Shown here: piece by piece, positions 54,131-61,058 of the stretch
Layout: the number at the start of each line of letters is the position of its first letter
Position numbering within the stretch: position 1 is the stretch's first letter
Assembly: GCF_004363555.1 (NCBI RefSeq)
Contig: NZ_SNZJ01000010.1
Coordinates: 1 to 64,000, forward strand
Direction of reading: 5' to 3'
Origin: Halomonas ventosae
GTDB taxonomy: Bacteria > Pseudomonadota > Gammaproteobacteria > Pseudomonadales > Halomonadaceae
DNA length: 64,000 nucleotides
Notes under the pieces: model-generated
The model's input: the letters and a program-made list of their open reading frames with translations, nothing else
What the model was told of the DNA's origin: nothing
Database searches by the model: none
Translations under genes and position numbers: made by a program

Positions 54131-54700
54131 TCAGGCCGTCGGTTCCTCGAAGGGCAGGTAGCCGCCCTCGGGCTGCGGCGGGTCGGGCAGCCAGGTGAGG
54201 TCATTGAAGCCCTTGCTCAGGTAGCCACCGTCGCCCTCCGCGCCCTCGTAGCCGAAGTGGGCATAGGCCAGGGGATTGTCGTAGAGCGAGACCACCGCAT
54301 CGCCACGGATGGCCTCGAAGAAGGGCGTGCCGGCCATGGGAGCGAGGTGCTCGAGCCGCGCGGCGTCGTCCAGCGCCAGCCAGTCACCGCCGGCGGACCT
54401 GTCGAGCTCGGCAATGCCTTCGTCGAGGGTGGTGAGCAGCGCGCCCTCGACGGCCTTGCGATCGAGGGTCTTCACCACGTGGGCGTAGACGGCATCCTCG
54501 AGGCCCGCATGGGGAAAGATCTGCCGGGTGACCGCAAGCAGTGCCTCGCCCTGGCGGGAAGACAGGTTGTCGAGCGGCATCGCCCAGCTACGCGAGGGCG
54601 CCAGCAGCGCGATGGGGCCGCTGGCGAAGGCCAGGGTGCCGGCCAGAACGCCGCCACTCGCCTTGAGAAAGACGCGGCGGGAAATCGTGGGTGAACTCAT
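54131..54700 (-). CDS. Gluconate 2-dehydrogenase subunit 3-like protein, Tat-exported
   Basis: A 189-residue small subunit with a Tat signal (ISRRVFLKASGGVLAGTLAFA, residues 6-26). The mature region AVTRQIFPHAGLEDAVYAHVVKTLDR, FFEAIRGDAVVSLYDNPLAYAHFGYEGAEGD and GFNDLTWLPDPPQPEGGY matches the subunit 3 family. The Tat signal pulls the folded GMC subunit along to the periplasm. It is 54 bases ahead of the GMC gene in the same operon. GAGAGG lies upstream of the ATG. Confidence 0.88.
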   Translation of the reverse strand: MSSPTISRRVFLKASGGVLAGTLAFASGPIALLAPSRSWAMPLDNLSSRQGEALLAVTRQIFPHAGLEDAVYAHVVKTLDRKAVEGALLTTLDEGIAELDRSAGGDWLALDDAARLEHLAPMAGTPFFEAIRGDAVVSLYDNPLAYAHFGYEGAEGDGGYLSKGFNDLTWLPDPPQPEGGYLPFEEPTA

Positions 54701-54941
54701 GGCTGACCTCTCCGGGGTGGATGGCGCAGCGCCCGGGGAGGGTGAACCGCGCCTGACTTATTGTTGTAGGGAGTTGACGGTGGACCGGACCACCTCCAAG
54801 GAGAGTAGGCCCATGCATCGCGGGACGGGTAACAGCGGGTTACTACATCGACGATGGTCTAATGCTCATGGACGGTCACAGAGGGCAATGTCGAACGAGC
54901 CGGGTCGGATCCGGCACCCTGTTTCCTGCGGAGTGAATGTC

Positions 54942-55226
54942 ATGTGCCACGTCTATGCCTCCACCGATCCCCAACGCTATGAATGCACCACCCGTTCGCT
55001 GCGCCTGCAGGGCAGCGTGACCAGCGTTCGACTCGAGAACGAGTTCTGGGAGATCCTCGATCACCTGGCCCGCAACCAGCAACTCTCCACCGGGCAGTTC
55101 ATCAGCGAGCTCTACGGGGAGGTGATGGCCACCAAGGGGGCGGTACCCAACCTCGCCTCCCTGCTGAGGGTCGCCTGCGCCGTGCACCTGCACATTCGCG
55201 CCGAACCGGCCAGCCGCAGCGCCTGA
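54942..55226 (+). CDS. Ribbon-helix-helix domain protein
   Basis: A 94-residue protein of the RHH family found in alpha- and gammaproteobacteria: MCHVYASTDPQRYECTTRSL at the start, the predicted DNA-contact strand SVTSVRLENEFWEILDHLA, and helices STGQFISELYGEVM and NLASLLRVACAVHLH. RHH proteins bind DNA as dimers, often as repressors; the target is unknown. The start at 54942 matches homologues (MC-V/L-Y/F pattern). An open frame reaches back to an ATG at 54813 with AAGGAG before it, a possible leader. Divergent from the GMC dehydrogenase operon. Confidence 0.82.
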   Translation: MCHVYASTDPQRYECTTRSLRLQGSVTSVRLENEFWEILDHLARNQQLSTGQFISELYGEVMATKGAVPNLASLLRVACAVHLHIRAEPASRSA

Positions 55227-55318
55227 GACCGCCGTCCGCCCTCTCCTCCCGCCATGTCCTGTCGGGCGACGCGCTGTTATCCTCCCGGGGTCTGCCGGAT
55301 CGCCACAGGAGGAACCCG

Positions 55319-55957
55319 ATGACCCGCCCGCGCATTACCCTCGATGTCTTCAGCGACTTCGTCTGCCCCTTCTGCTACCTGGAGGTCCCGGAGCTCGACG
55401 CCCTGGAAGAGCGTTTCGGGGACGTCGTGGCGATCCGCTGGCACGCCTTCGAGCTGCGCCCCGAGCCCGAGCCGACCCTCGACCCCGACGGCGACTACCT
55501 GCACGACACCTGGGAACGGGCGGTCTATCCCATGGCCGCGGAGCGCGGCATGACCCTGCGCCTGCCCCGCCTCCAGCCCCGTTCGCGGCTGGCCCATGAG
55601 GCCAGTGCCTGGGCCCGGACCCAGGAGGCCCTCCGGCCCGGCGCCGACGGCGCCATGCGCACGGCGCTGTTCCGCGGCTTCTTCGAGGAGAGCCTCGACC
55701 TGGCCGACCCCGAGGCACTGGTCCGCGAGGCGCAGACGCTCGAACTGGATGGCCAGGCCCTGCGCCAGGCCCTGGCCCAGGGCAACTTTCGCCAGGAGGT
55801 ACGGATCGACCAGCAGACCGCCCGGGAGCTCGGCATCGGCGGGGTGCCGGGCCTGCGCTTCTCGCTGGACGGCGAGCACGCCGGCGTGCTCGAGGGTGCC
55901 CAGCCGCGCCGTCAGCTGTTCCTGGCGATGGAACGCCTGCTCGATGCCATGCGCTGA
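55319..55957 (+). CDS. DsbA-family oxidoreductase (FrnE-like)
   Basis: A 212-residue cytoplasmic thioredoxin-fold protein. The motif CPFC lies in DVFSDFVCPFCYLEVPELD (residues 15-18 of the motif region), and the cis-proline loop is in LGIGGVPGLRFSLDGEH, where the usual VPTF/VPFF reads VPGL. It fits the FrnE/2-hydroxychromene-2-carboxylate isomerase-like group, implicated in oxidative stress. GGAGGAA precedes the ATG. It is 92 bases after the RHH gene. Confidence 0.87.
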   Translation: MTRPRITLDVFSDFVCPFCYLEVPELDALEERFGDVVAIRWHAFELRPEPEPTLDPDGDYLHDTWERAVYPMAAERGMTLRLPRLQPRSRLAHEASAWARTQEALRPGADGAMRTALFRGFFEESLDLADPEALVREAQTLELDGQALRQALAQGNFRQEVRIDQQTARELGIGGVPGLRFSLDGEHAGVLEGAQPRRQLFLAMERLLDAMR

Positions 55958-56049
55958 TGTGATAGGCTATTCTCCCCCCACGGTGCCATCCCCCTGATAT
56001 GCTGTAGCAGGGTCTCGCCCATATGCGGCGCACAACAGGGAGCCTTGCC

Positions 56050-57204
56050 GTGGCCGAACAGAACAGCGTGATCGCCTTCTATGACGAGCGGATGCTGGCC
56101 CATGAGCCGAATATCGAGGTGCCCTTCCTGCCGGGGCGCATTGACAAGCGAGTCCGCTCATTGCTGTCGGGCCTGGGCGTCCCCTGGAAGTATCCCGAAC
56201 ACCCCGCCCGGCTTACCGCCATCCGTCAGCTGCTGGACCTCGAGCCGCTCCCCGGGGTGACCTTCGAGGCCGGCATGGTCGCGACGCGCGAACAGCTGGC
56301 ACGGGTCCACACCCTCTCCTATCTCGACAGCATCTACCAGCTGCGCGGCAAGAACGCCTGGCTGGACGTGGATACCACGGCCGTGTCACCCGGCAGCCTC
56401 GAGGCCGCCGAGATCGCCGCCGGCACCGCGATCGCCGCCGTGGAAGCGGTGGTCGAAGGGCGCGCCGAGAGCAGCTTCGCGCTGGTCAGGCCCCCCGGAC
56501 ACCATGCCGAACCGGTGCGCGCCCGCGGCTTCTGCCTGTTCAACAACGTGGCGGTGGCGGCGGCCCATGCGCGGGCCGTACTCGGCTGTCAGCGGGTCTT
56601 GATCATCGATTGGGATGCCCATCACGGCAATGGTACCCAGGACATCTTCTGGGCCGACCCGGATGTGCTGTTCTTCGATATCCACCGAGCCTCTCCCTTC
56701 TACCCCGGCACGGGGAACCTCGAGGAGGTCGGGGTGGGCCTCGGGGATGGCGCCATCATCAATGTCCCCCTGCCTGCCGATGCCGGCGACGCCGCCTATC
56801 TCAAGGCCTTCCACGAGATCCTGGTCCCGGCGGCCGAGTGGTTCCGACCCGACCTGATCCTGGTCTCGGCAGGATTCGATCCCCACAGCCATGACCTGGC
56901 GCTGAATGTCTCCTATGACGGTTTTTCCGCCATGACCGGCATCCTGCAGAGCCTGGCACGTCGGCAGTGCGGGGGCAGGCTGGTCTTCGTGCTGGAGGGC
57001 GGTTACAACCTGATATCGCTGTCGCGCGGCGTCAGGTCGGTGCTGAAGGTGCTGGCCGGCGATGAGCCACCGGAGCCGGGCCAGCGCGGCCTCGCCGAGG
57101 TGGAAGCCGCGGCGGCCTTCCATCGAAGTGCCTTCGTCGCCGAAGAGGATACGCCGAGCACTCCAACCGACGCCGGTCCGGACGAGCCATCAGGCACCCC
57201 ATGA
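56050..57204 (+). CDS. Histone deacetylase-family (acetylpolyamine/acetoin-type) amidohydrolase
   Basis: A 384-residue arginase/deacetylase-fold zinc enzyme. The active site shows RPPGHHAEP (paired histidines), IDWDAHHGNGTQ (zinc Asp and His), SAGFDPHSHD (second zinc Asp) and LEGGYN. Bacterial members remove acetyl groups from polyamines or other small amines, or from proteins; the substrate is not known. I use the GTG at 56050, seven bases after AGGGAG; an ATG nine codons upstream is an alternative. It stands next to, and converges with, the CapA-like gene. Confidence 0.88.
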   Translation: MAEQNSVIAFYDERMLAHEPNIEVPFLPGRIDKRVRSLLSGLGVPWKYPEHPARLTAIRQLLDLEPLPGVTFEAGMVATREQLARVHTLSYLDSIYQLRGKNAWLDVDTTAVSPGSLEAAEIAAGTAIAAVEAVVEGRAESSFALVRPPGHHAEPVRARGFCLFNNVAVAAAHARAVLGCQRVLIIDWDAHHGNGTQDIFWADPDVLFFDIHRASPFYPGTGNLEEVGVGLGDGAIINVPLPADAGDAAYLKAFHEILVPAAEWFRPDLILVSAGFDPHSHDLALNVSYDGFSAMTGILQSLARRQCGGRLVFVLEGGYNLISLSRGVRSVLKVLAGDEPPEPGQRGLAEVEAAAAFHRSAFVAEEDTPSTPTDAGPDEPSGTP

Positions 57205-57215
57205 GTTGAGCGGCA

Positions 57216-58328
57216 TCACTGCTCGCCTTGCCACTCGAGCACCAGCCGGTCTGGGCCATCGCGGCGTACCCGGGTACCGAGCGGCTTTCCCTCACGGTTC
57301 AGCATCCGGTACAGCCACTCAGCCTCCTTGCGGGGGGCTCGCTCGAGACGGAAATGGCGGCGCTGCAGGGGCACCATGACCAGCCGTTCCAGGCGGCCGT
57401 CCGTGGGGCAAAGGGAAGGGAAGTAGAGCAGGGCCAGGTCGTCGCGGAAGGCCTCATGGCCGGTGATGCCCTCGTAGTCATTGATCAGGTCACCGCAGCC
57501 GAAGAGGATCAGCCTGCCACGGTACACCTCGATGCCCAGCGGATGGTGGGAGGAGTGGCCCCAGACGAGGTCCACGCCGGCTTCGTCGATCAGCCGGTGG
57601 GCGAACGCCCGGTGCACATCGGGGATCGCGTAGCCCCAGTTGCCGCCCCAGTGCAGCGAGACCAGGGCCAGCTCCCCAGGCTCGCGCCCAAGGGCGACGT
57701 CCGCGGCGATGGTCGACACGGCAGCGGACGAGAGGTCGTCCAGCACGTTGACCCCGGGCCTGCCGTCACCGGCCGCCCAGTCGAGGGGCACGCCGCTGCT
57801 GGGCAACCCGAAGGCCAGCAGCCGCACCCGCCCGCCAGGGACCTCGAAGCGTGCCGGAACCCTCGCCTGACGCCGGTCAAGGCCGGCACCGGCCGTGGAG
57901 TAGCCAGCCTCCCCGAGCACCTTCAGCGTCTCGCATAGCCCGCGTCGTCCCCAGTCCTGGACATGGTTGTTGGCCAGCACGCAGGCATCCACCCCCGCCG
58001 CGGCCAGCACCGGCAGATTGGCGGGATGCATGCGGTACTGGATGCCCTTGGGCTCGGCATCGTCGCTGGTGGTGACCGACGTCTCCAGGTTGATCAGGCG
58101 CAGGTCGGGCGCCTGGCGCTCTAGCCACGCCAGGGCGTCGCCCCAGACGTAGGGGAAGTCGACGGGATGCGGGATCGGGCCGGTCACGCGCTCGGCCAGC
58201 CGGACATAGTCGACGGCCGAGGCCATGCAGGACTCGAAAATCCGGGGATCGCCGGGATGCGGCAGGACCTGGTCGATGCCGCGGCCGGTCATCACGTCGC
58301 CGGTCAGCCAGAGGGTCACGCCGGTCAT
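57216..58328 (-). CDS. CapA-family protein (PGA synthesis-like metallophosphatase fold)
   Basis: A 370-residue CapA/PgsA-like protein: LWLTGDVMTGRGIDQVL at the start, LINLETSVT, VLANNHVQDWG and SLHWGGNW, then VWGHSSHHPLGIEVYRG, which are the calcineurin-like metal motifs of the family. Bacillus CapA is an exported membrane-anchored protein of poly-gamma-glutamate synthesis; this one has no signal peptide or helix and no capBC neighbours, so a different, cytoplasmic role is likely. It starts 27 bases after the host-attachment-like gene. Confidence 0.85.
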   Translation of the reverse strand: MTGVTLWLTGDVMTGRGIDQVLPHPGDPRIFESCMASAVDYVRLAERVTGPIPHPVDFPYVWGDALAWLERQAPDLRLINLETSVTTSDDAEPKGIQYRMHPANLPVLAAAGVDACVLANNHVQDWGRRGLCETLKVLGEAGYSTAGAGLDRRQARVPARFEVPGGRVRLLAFGLPSSGVPLDWAAGDGRPGVNVLDDLSSAAVSTIAADVALGREPGELALVSLHWGGNWGYAIPDVHRAFAHRLIDEAGVDLVWGHSSHHPLGIEVYRGRLILFGCGDLINDYEGITGHEAFRDDLALLYFPSLCPTDGRLERLVMVPLQRRHFRLERAPRKEAEWLYRMLNREGKPLGTRVRRDGPDRLVLEWQGEQ

Positions 58329-58355
58329 CGTCTTCCCCGATCCGGGTCCCGGCCC

Positions 58356-58820
58356 CTACCCCTGCGAGGAGAGGGGCGCCCGGGGTAGCCGCTCCGGCAG
58401 GTGGGCCCGGATCTCCTCGGGGCCCAGGGCGGTGAGGTCCTTGTGCAGCTCGAGCACGATGCACTTCGCGACGGCGTCGGGCAGCGTCTCGCGCAGCAGC
58501 CCCAGGAAGCGCGGCGCGGCGCTGATGATCAGGTGCCGGAAGGCGCCGTCGTGCAGGCCGGCGGCCAGGCGCTCCGCCACCTCATGGGCGAAGCGGATCG
58601 CCTCCTGCTCCTTGGGCGAATGGTGCTTGCCCATGGCATGGCGTCCCTCGCCCATGGAGTCGAAGGCGCGTCCCGGGCTGTCGGCATTCAGATCCTGGTC
58701 ATGCAGGCGGCCCTCGGGATTGGCCAGGTCCTCCACCTCGTCCAGCGGCCCTCTCGAGTCGGACGCCGAGAAGAGCCGTGCCCGTGCCTGATCGGCGACC
58801 ACTACCCAGGTAGTGTCCAT
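58356..58820 (-). CDS. Host attachment family protein
   Basis: A 154-residue protein of the family first named protein required for attachment to host cells (PF10116-type). The N-terminus TTWVVVADQARARLFSA is the family signature; it continues with LEDVEDLANPEGR-type text (DEVEDLANPEGRLHDQDLNAD) and ends LLRETLPDAVAKCIVLELHKDLTALGPEEIRAHL. The fold resembles the eRF1 domain-3/YaiL-like nucleic-acid-associated proteins, and the real role is unknown. Between Hsp20 and the CapA-like gene, all on the minus strand. Confidence 0.88.
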   Translation of the reverse strand: MDTTWVVVADQARARLFSASDSRGPLDEVEDLANPEGRLHDQDLNADSPGRAFDSMGEGRHAMGKHHSPKEQEAIRFAHEVAERLAAGLHDGAFRHLIISAAPRFLGLLRETLPDAVAKCIVLELHKDLTALGPEEIRAHLPERLPRAPLSSQG

Positions 58821-58844
58821 GTCGTTCCCTCACGCGAGGGGAGC

Positions 58845-58871
58845 CGGCAGGCCGGGCGTCCCGGCCTGCCG
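58845..58871 (-). terminator. Hairpin between hsp20 and the host-attachment-like gene
   Basis: A perfect 12-bp stem CGGCAGGCCGGG / CCCGGCCTGCCG with a three-base loop, directly after the hsp20 stop codon. Without a T-run it may attenuate rather than end transcription. Confidence 0.55.
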
Positions 58872-58885
58872 AGCTTCCCGGATGG

Positions 58886-59389
58886 TTACTTGATCTCGAC
58901 CTTGCGGCGGTTGGCCTGCTTGAACTTGGGCAGCGTCAGCTCGAGGACGCCGTTCTTGAAGCTGGCGGCCGCCTTCTCGGCATCGATCTCGCTGGGCAGG
59001 GGAACCGTCCGGGTGAAGGAGCCGTGGGAGATCTCGGAGTGGAAGTAGTCGCCCTCTTCCTCCTTGCTCTCCTCGCGGTGGTCGCCCTTGATGGTCACCG
59101 CGCCATCGGTCACCGAGACATCGAGCTCCTCGCGCTCGAAGCCCGGGACCTCGGCGCGCACCACCACCTCGGCATCCCGGTCGATGACGTCGACCTTCGG
59201 CATGCCCTTCTCGAAGGCGGCGAAGCGCTGCCAGAGGGGGTGCTCCCAGCGTGAGGGCATCCAGCCGCGATCAAAGAAACTATCGAGCATCCGATCGAAC
59301 TCCCGGAACGGACTCATCGCCCGGGACTCCGCCGGTTGGGAAGACTTCTCGGTCGAGACCGGGACATCCTTGGACGCTTTCTTGGCCAT
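58886..59389 (-). CDS. Small heat-shock protein, Hsp20/alpha-crystallin family
   Basis: A 167-residue small heat-shock protein that holds unfolding proteins. The alpha-crystallin domain covers residues 60-160: PKVDVIDRDAEVVVRAEVPGFEREELDVSV, VTIKGDHREE and SFTRTVPLPSEIDAEKAAASFKNGVLELTLPK (the A-x-x-x-n-GVL motif). The N-terminal arm has FREFDRMLDSFF. The C-terminal I-x-I/V anchor is reduced to KVEIK. GAGGAG precedes the ATG at 59389. I did not find a convincing sigma-32 promoter. Confidence 0.92.
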   Translation of the reverse strand: MAKKASKDVPVSTEKSSQPAESRAMSPFREFDRMLDSFFDRGWMPSRWEHPLWQRFAAFEKGMPKVDVIDRDAEVVVRAEVPGFEREELDVSVTDGAVTIKGDHREESKEEEGDYFHSEISHGSFTRTVPLPSEIDAEKAAASFKNGVLELTLPKFKQANRRKVEIK

Positions 59390-59572
59390 GTCGATGACTC
59401 CTCGAATGCATATCACGAATGGCGAAGCCGATGGATACTCGAGGTGCCGGATACCGGCAAGCACCACTGCCGTTCCTCGAGCAGGCCCGCCTCAGCATCA
59501 AGATAGTCCAGCCCTGCCCGGCCGACTTGACCCAGATCAGCATGATTCTCGTCATGCCCTTACGAGCAGGCG

Positions 59573-60010
59573 CTACTCGCCGATGTCCTCGTGCCACAGT
59601 TCGGGCGAGGCGGCGATGAAGCCCTCCATCATCGCGATGCACTCGGGATCCTGGAGCACCTCCACCTCGACGCCACGCTCCTTCAGCAGGGCCTCCTCGC
59701 CCAGGAAGGTGCGGTTCTCGCCGATCACTACCTTCGGAATGCCGTAGAGCAGGATGGCACCGCTGCACATCGGGCAAGGCGAGAGGGTGGTGTAGAGGAT
59801 GCTCTCGCGGTAGGTCTCGGCCGGATGGCGCCCGGCGTTCTCCAGGGCATCCATCTCCCCGTGCAGCACCGCGCTGCCCAGTTGCACGCGACGATTGTGG
59901 CCACGGCCGATGACCACTCCGCGGTGCACCAGCACCGAGCCGATGGGGATGCCGCCTTCCTCGAGGCCATGGCGGGCCTCCTCGAGCGCGGCCTGCATGA
60001 AGCGATCCAT
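59573..60010 (-). CDS. Cytosine deaminase, yeast Fcy1-like
   Basis: A 145-residue zinc deaminase of the cytidine deaminase fold. Zinc ligands and proton shuttle are in LHGEMDALENAGR (HxE) and TTLSPCPMCSGAILLYGIP (PCxxC). The protein follows yeast Fcy1 nearly from end to end, including KVVIGENRTFLGEEALL and the C-terminal DIGE. It therefore probably deaminates cytosine to uracil in pyrimidine salvage, by the small fungal type of enzyme rather than the large CodA type common in bacteria. Broader nucleobase deaminase activity is possible. Stands alone. Confidence 0.87.
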   Translation of the reverse strand: MDRFMQAALEEARHGLEEGGIPIGSVLVHRGVVIGRGHNRRVQLGSAVLHGEMDALENAGRHPAETYRESILYTTLSPCPMCSGAILLYGIPKVVIGENRTFLGEEALLKERGVEVEVLQDPECIAMMEGFIAASPELWHEDIGE

Positions 60011-60078
60011 TCGTTGACTCCCTGGCGTGACGATACCCCCAGCCTACGCCGCCCTGGCCCGAGCATGCCAGCGTCCGG

Positions 60079-60128
60079 GCCAACCGGGTCCCGCTCACCC
60101 TCGCGGGCGGGTAAGAGACCCGGTTGGC
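60079..60128 (-). terminator. Terminator-like hairpin after the CCC1-family gene
   Basis: GCCAACCGGGTC (60079-60090) pairs perfectly with GACCCGGTTGGC (60117-60128), enclosing a smaller CCCGC/GCGGG stem. It lies 32 bases past the transporter stop codon on the minus strand. No T-run follows. Confidence 0.55.
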
Positions 60129-60159
60129 AAGTGCCAGGAATCAAGGCGGGCGGGACGGC

Positions 60160-60918
60160 CTACAGCCCCACGCCGAACAGCGCCTGCGCCAGATGGCCGG
60201 TGAGGAAGGCCAGCCCCGCCGCGGCCCCGCCGATCAGCAGGGTCCGCAGCCCCGACTTCAGCACCGGCTGGTGGTAGACCAGGCTCTTGCCCATGCCGAT
60301 CAGGAAGAACATCAGCCCGGCCACCGCCAGGCTCGCCAGAAACTGCCGGGTGGTATCCAGCCCGGGGATCGCATAGGGCAGCAGCGGCATGGTCCCCACC
60401 ACCAGGAAGGCGAGGAAGGTGGCCAGCGCCGAGCGCATCGGGCTAAGCCCCACGGTCTGCAGGCCGTGCTCCTCGGAGACCATGGTCTCCACCCACACCT
60501 TGCGGTCACTGCAGATGGTCTCCACTACCCGCTCCAGGGTCTCACCGGCGAACCCCTTGCGCCGGAAGATCTGGCGGATCTCCTCGCGCTCGCCCTCCGG
60601 CACCTCGTCGATATGGTGGTTCTCGGTGCGGCGCACCCCCTCGACATGCTCGCGCTGGGCCTGGATCGCCTCGTAGTTGCTGACCGCCATGCTGAAGCCA
60701 TCGGCGAGCAGGTTGGCGACCCCCAGCACCAGCGCCACCGTGGACGAGAACCCCGCGCCGAAGGCCCCGGAGACCACTGCGAAGGTGGTCACGCAGCCGT
60801 CGATACCGCCGAGGATGGCATCGGGCAAGTGCCGGAGCCGGGAGGGGGCGCGCAGCCGCCGCTCGATCACCTCCGGGCGATGCTCGTGCTCCAGCGCCTC
60901 GCGCCGCTGATCGTTCAT
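60160..60918 (-). CDS. VIT1/CCC1-family iron/manganese transporter
   Basis: A 252-residue membrane protein with five helices. The N-terminal helical pair LRHLPDAILGGIDGCVTTFAVVSGAFGAGF and VALVLGVANLLADGFSMAVSNYEAIQAQREH carry the acidic and methionine residues of the CCC1/VIT1 metal path, followed by the acidic cytoplasmic metal-binding domain (TENHHIDEVPEGEREEIRQIF). It exports Fe(II) or Mn(II) from the cytoplasm by proton exchange. The ATG at 60918 is chosen; a longer frame lacks homology. Divergent from the carboxypeptidase gene. Confidence 0.88.
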   Translation of the reverse strand: MNDQRREALEHEHRPEVIERRLRAPSRLRHLPDAILGGIDGCVTTFAVVSGAFGAGFSSTVALVLGVANLLADGFSMAVSNYEAIQAQREHVEGVRRTENHHIDEVPEGEREEIRQIFRRKGFAGETLERVVETICSDRKVWVETMVSEEHGLQTVGLSPMRSALATFLAFLVVGTMPLLPYAIPGLDTTRQFLASLAVAGLMFFLIGMGKSLVYHQPVLKSGLRTLLIGGAAAGLAFLTGHLAQALFGVGL

Positions 60919-61058
60919 GGGGCCTCTCGTCGATGCATGATTGATCCTGGCTCCAGCTTGGCACAGCCGGCCCGAGACGGGTAAGGCCCATCGCCGACGT
61001 CCCGTTCCCGAAGGATGCACCATACTGACAGCGCAATACGCCACGGCGAGGCTTCGGC

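Noticed and set aside
52526..54694. A 722-codon plus-strand frame opposite the GMC dehydrogenase operon
   Set aside because: Same composition artefact: low complexity, no ribosome site, no known domain, and both minus-strand genes have clear motifs.
59390..59572. Sigma-32 promoter upstream of hsp20
   Set aside because: CTTGCCG with a CCAT-like -10 was considered, but the match to CTTGAAA and CCCCATNT is too weak to report.
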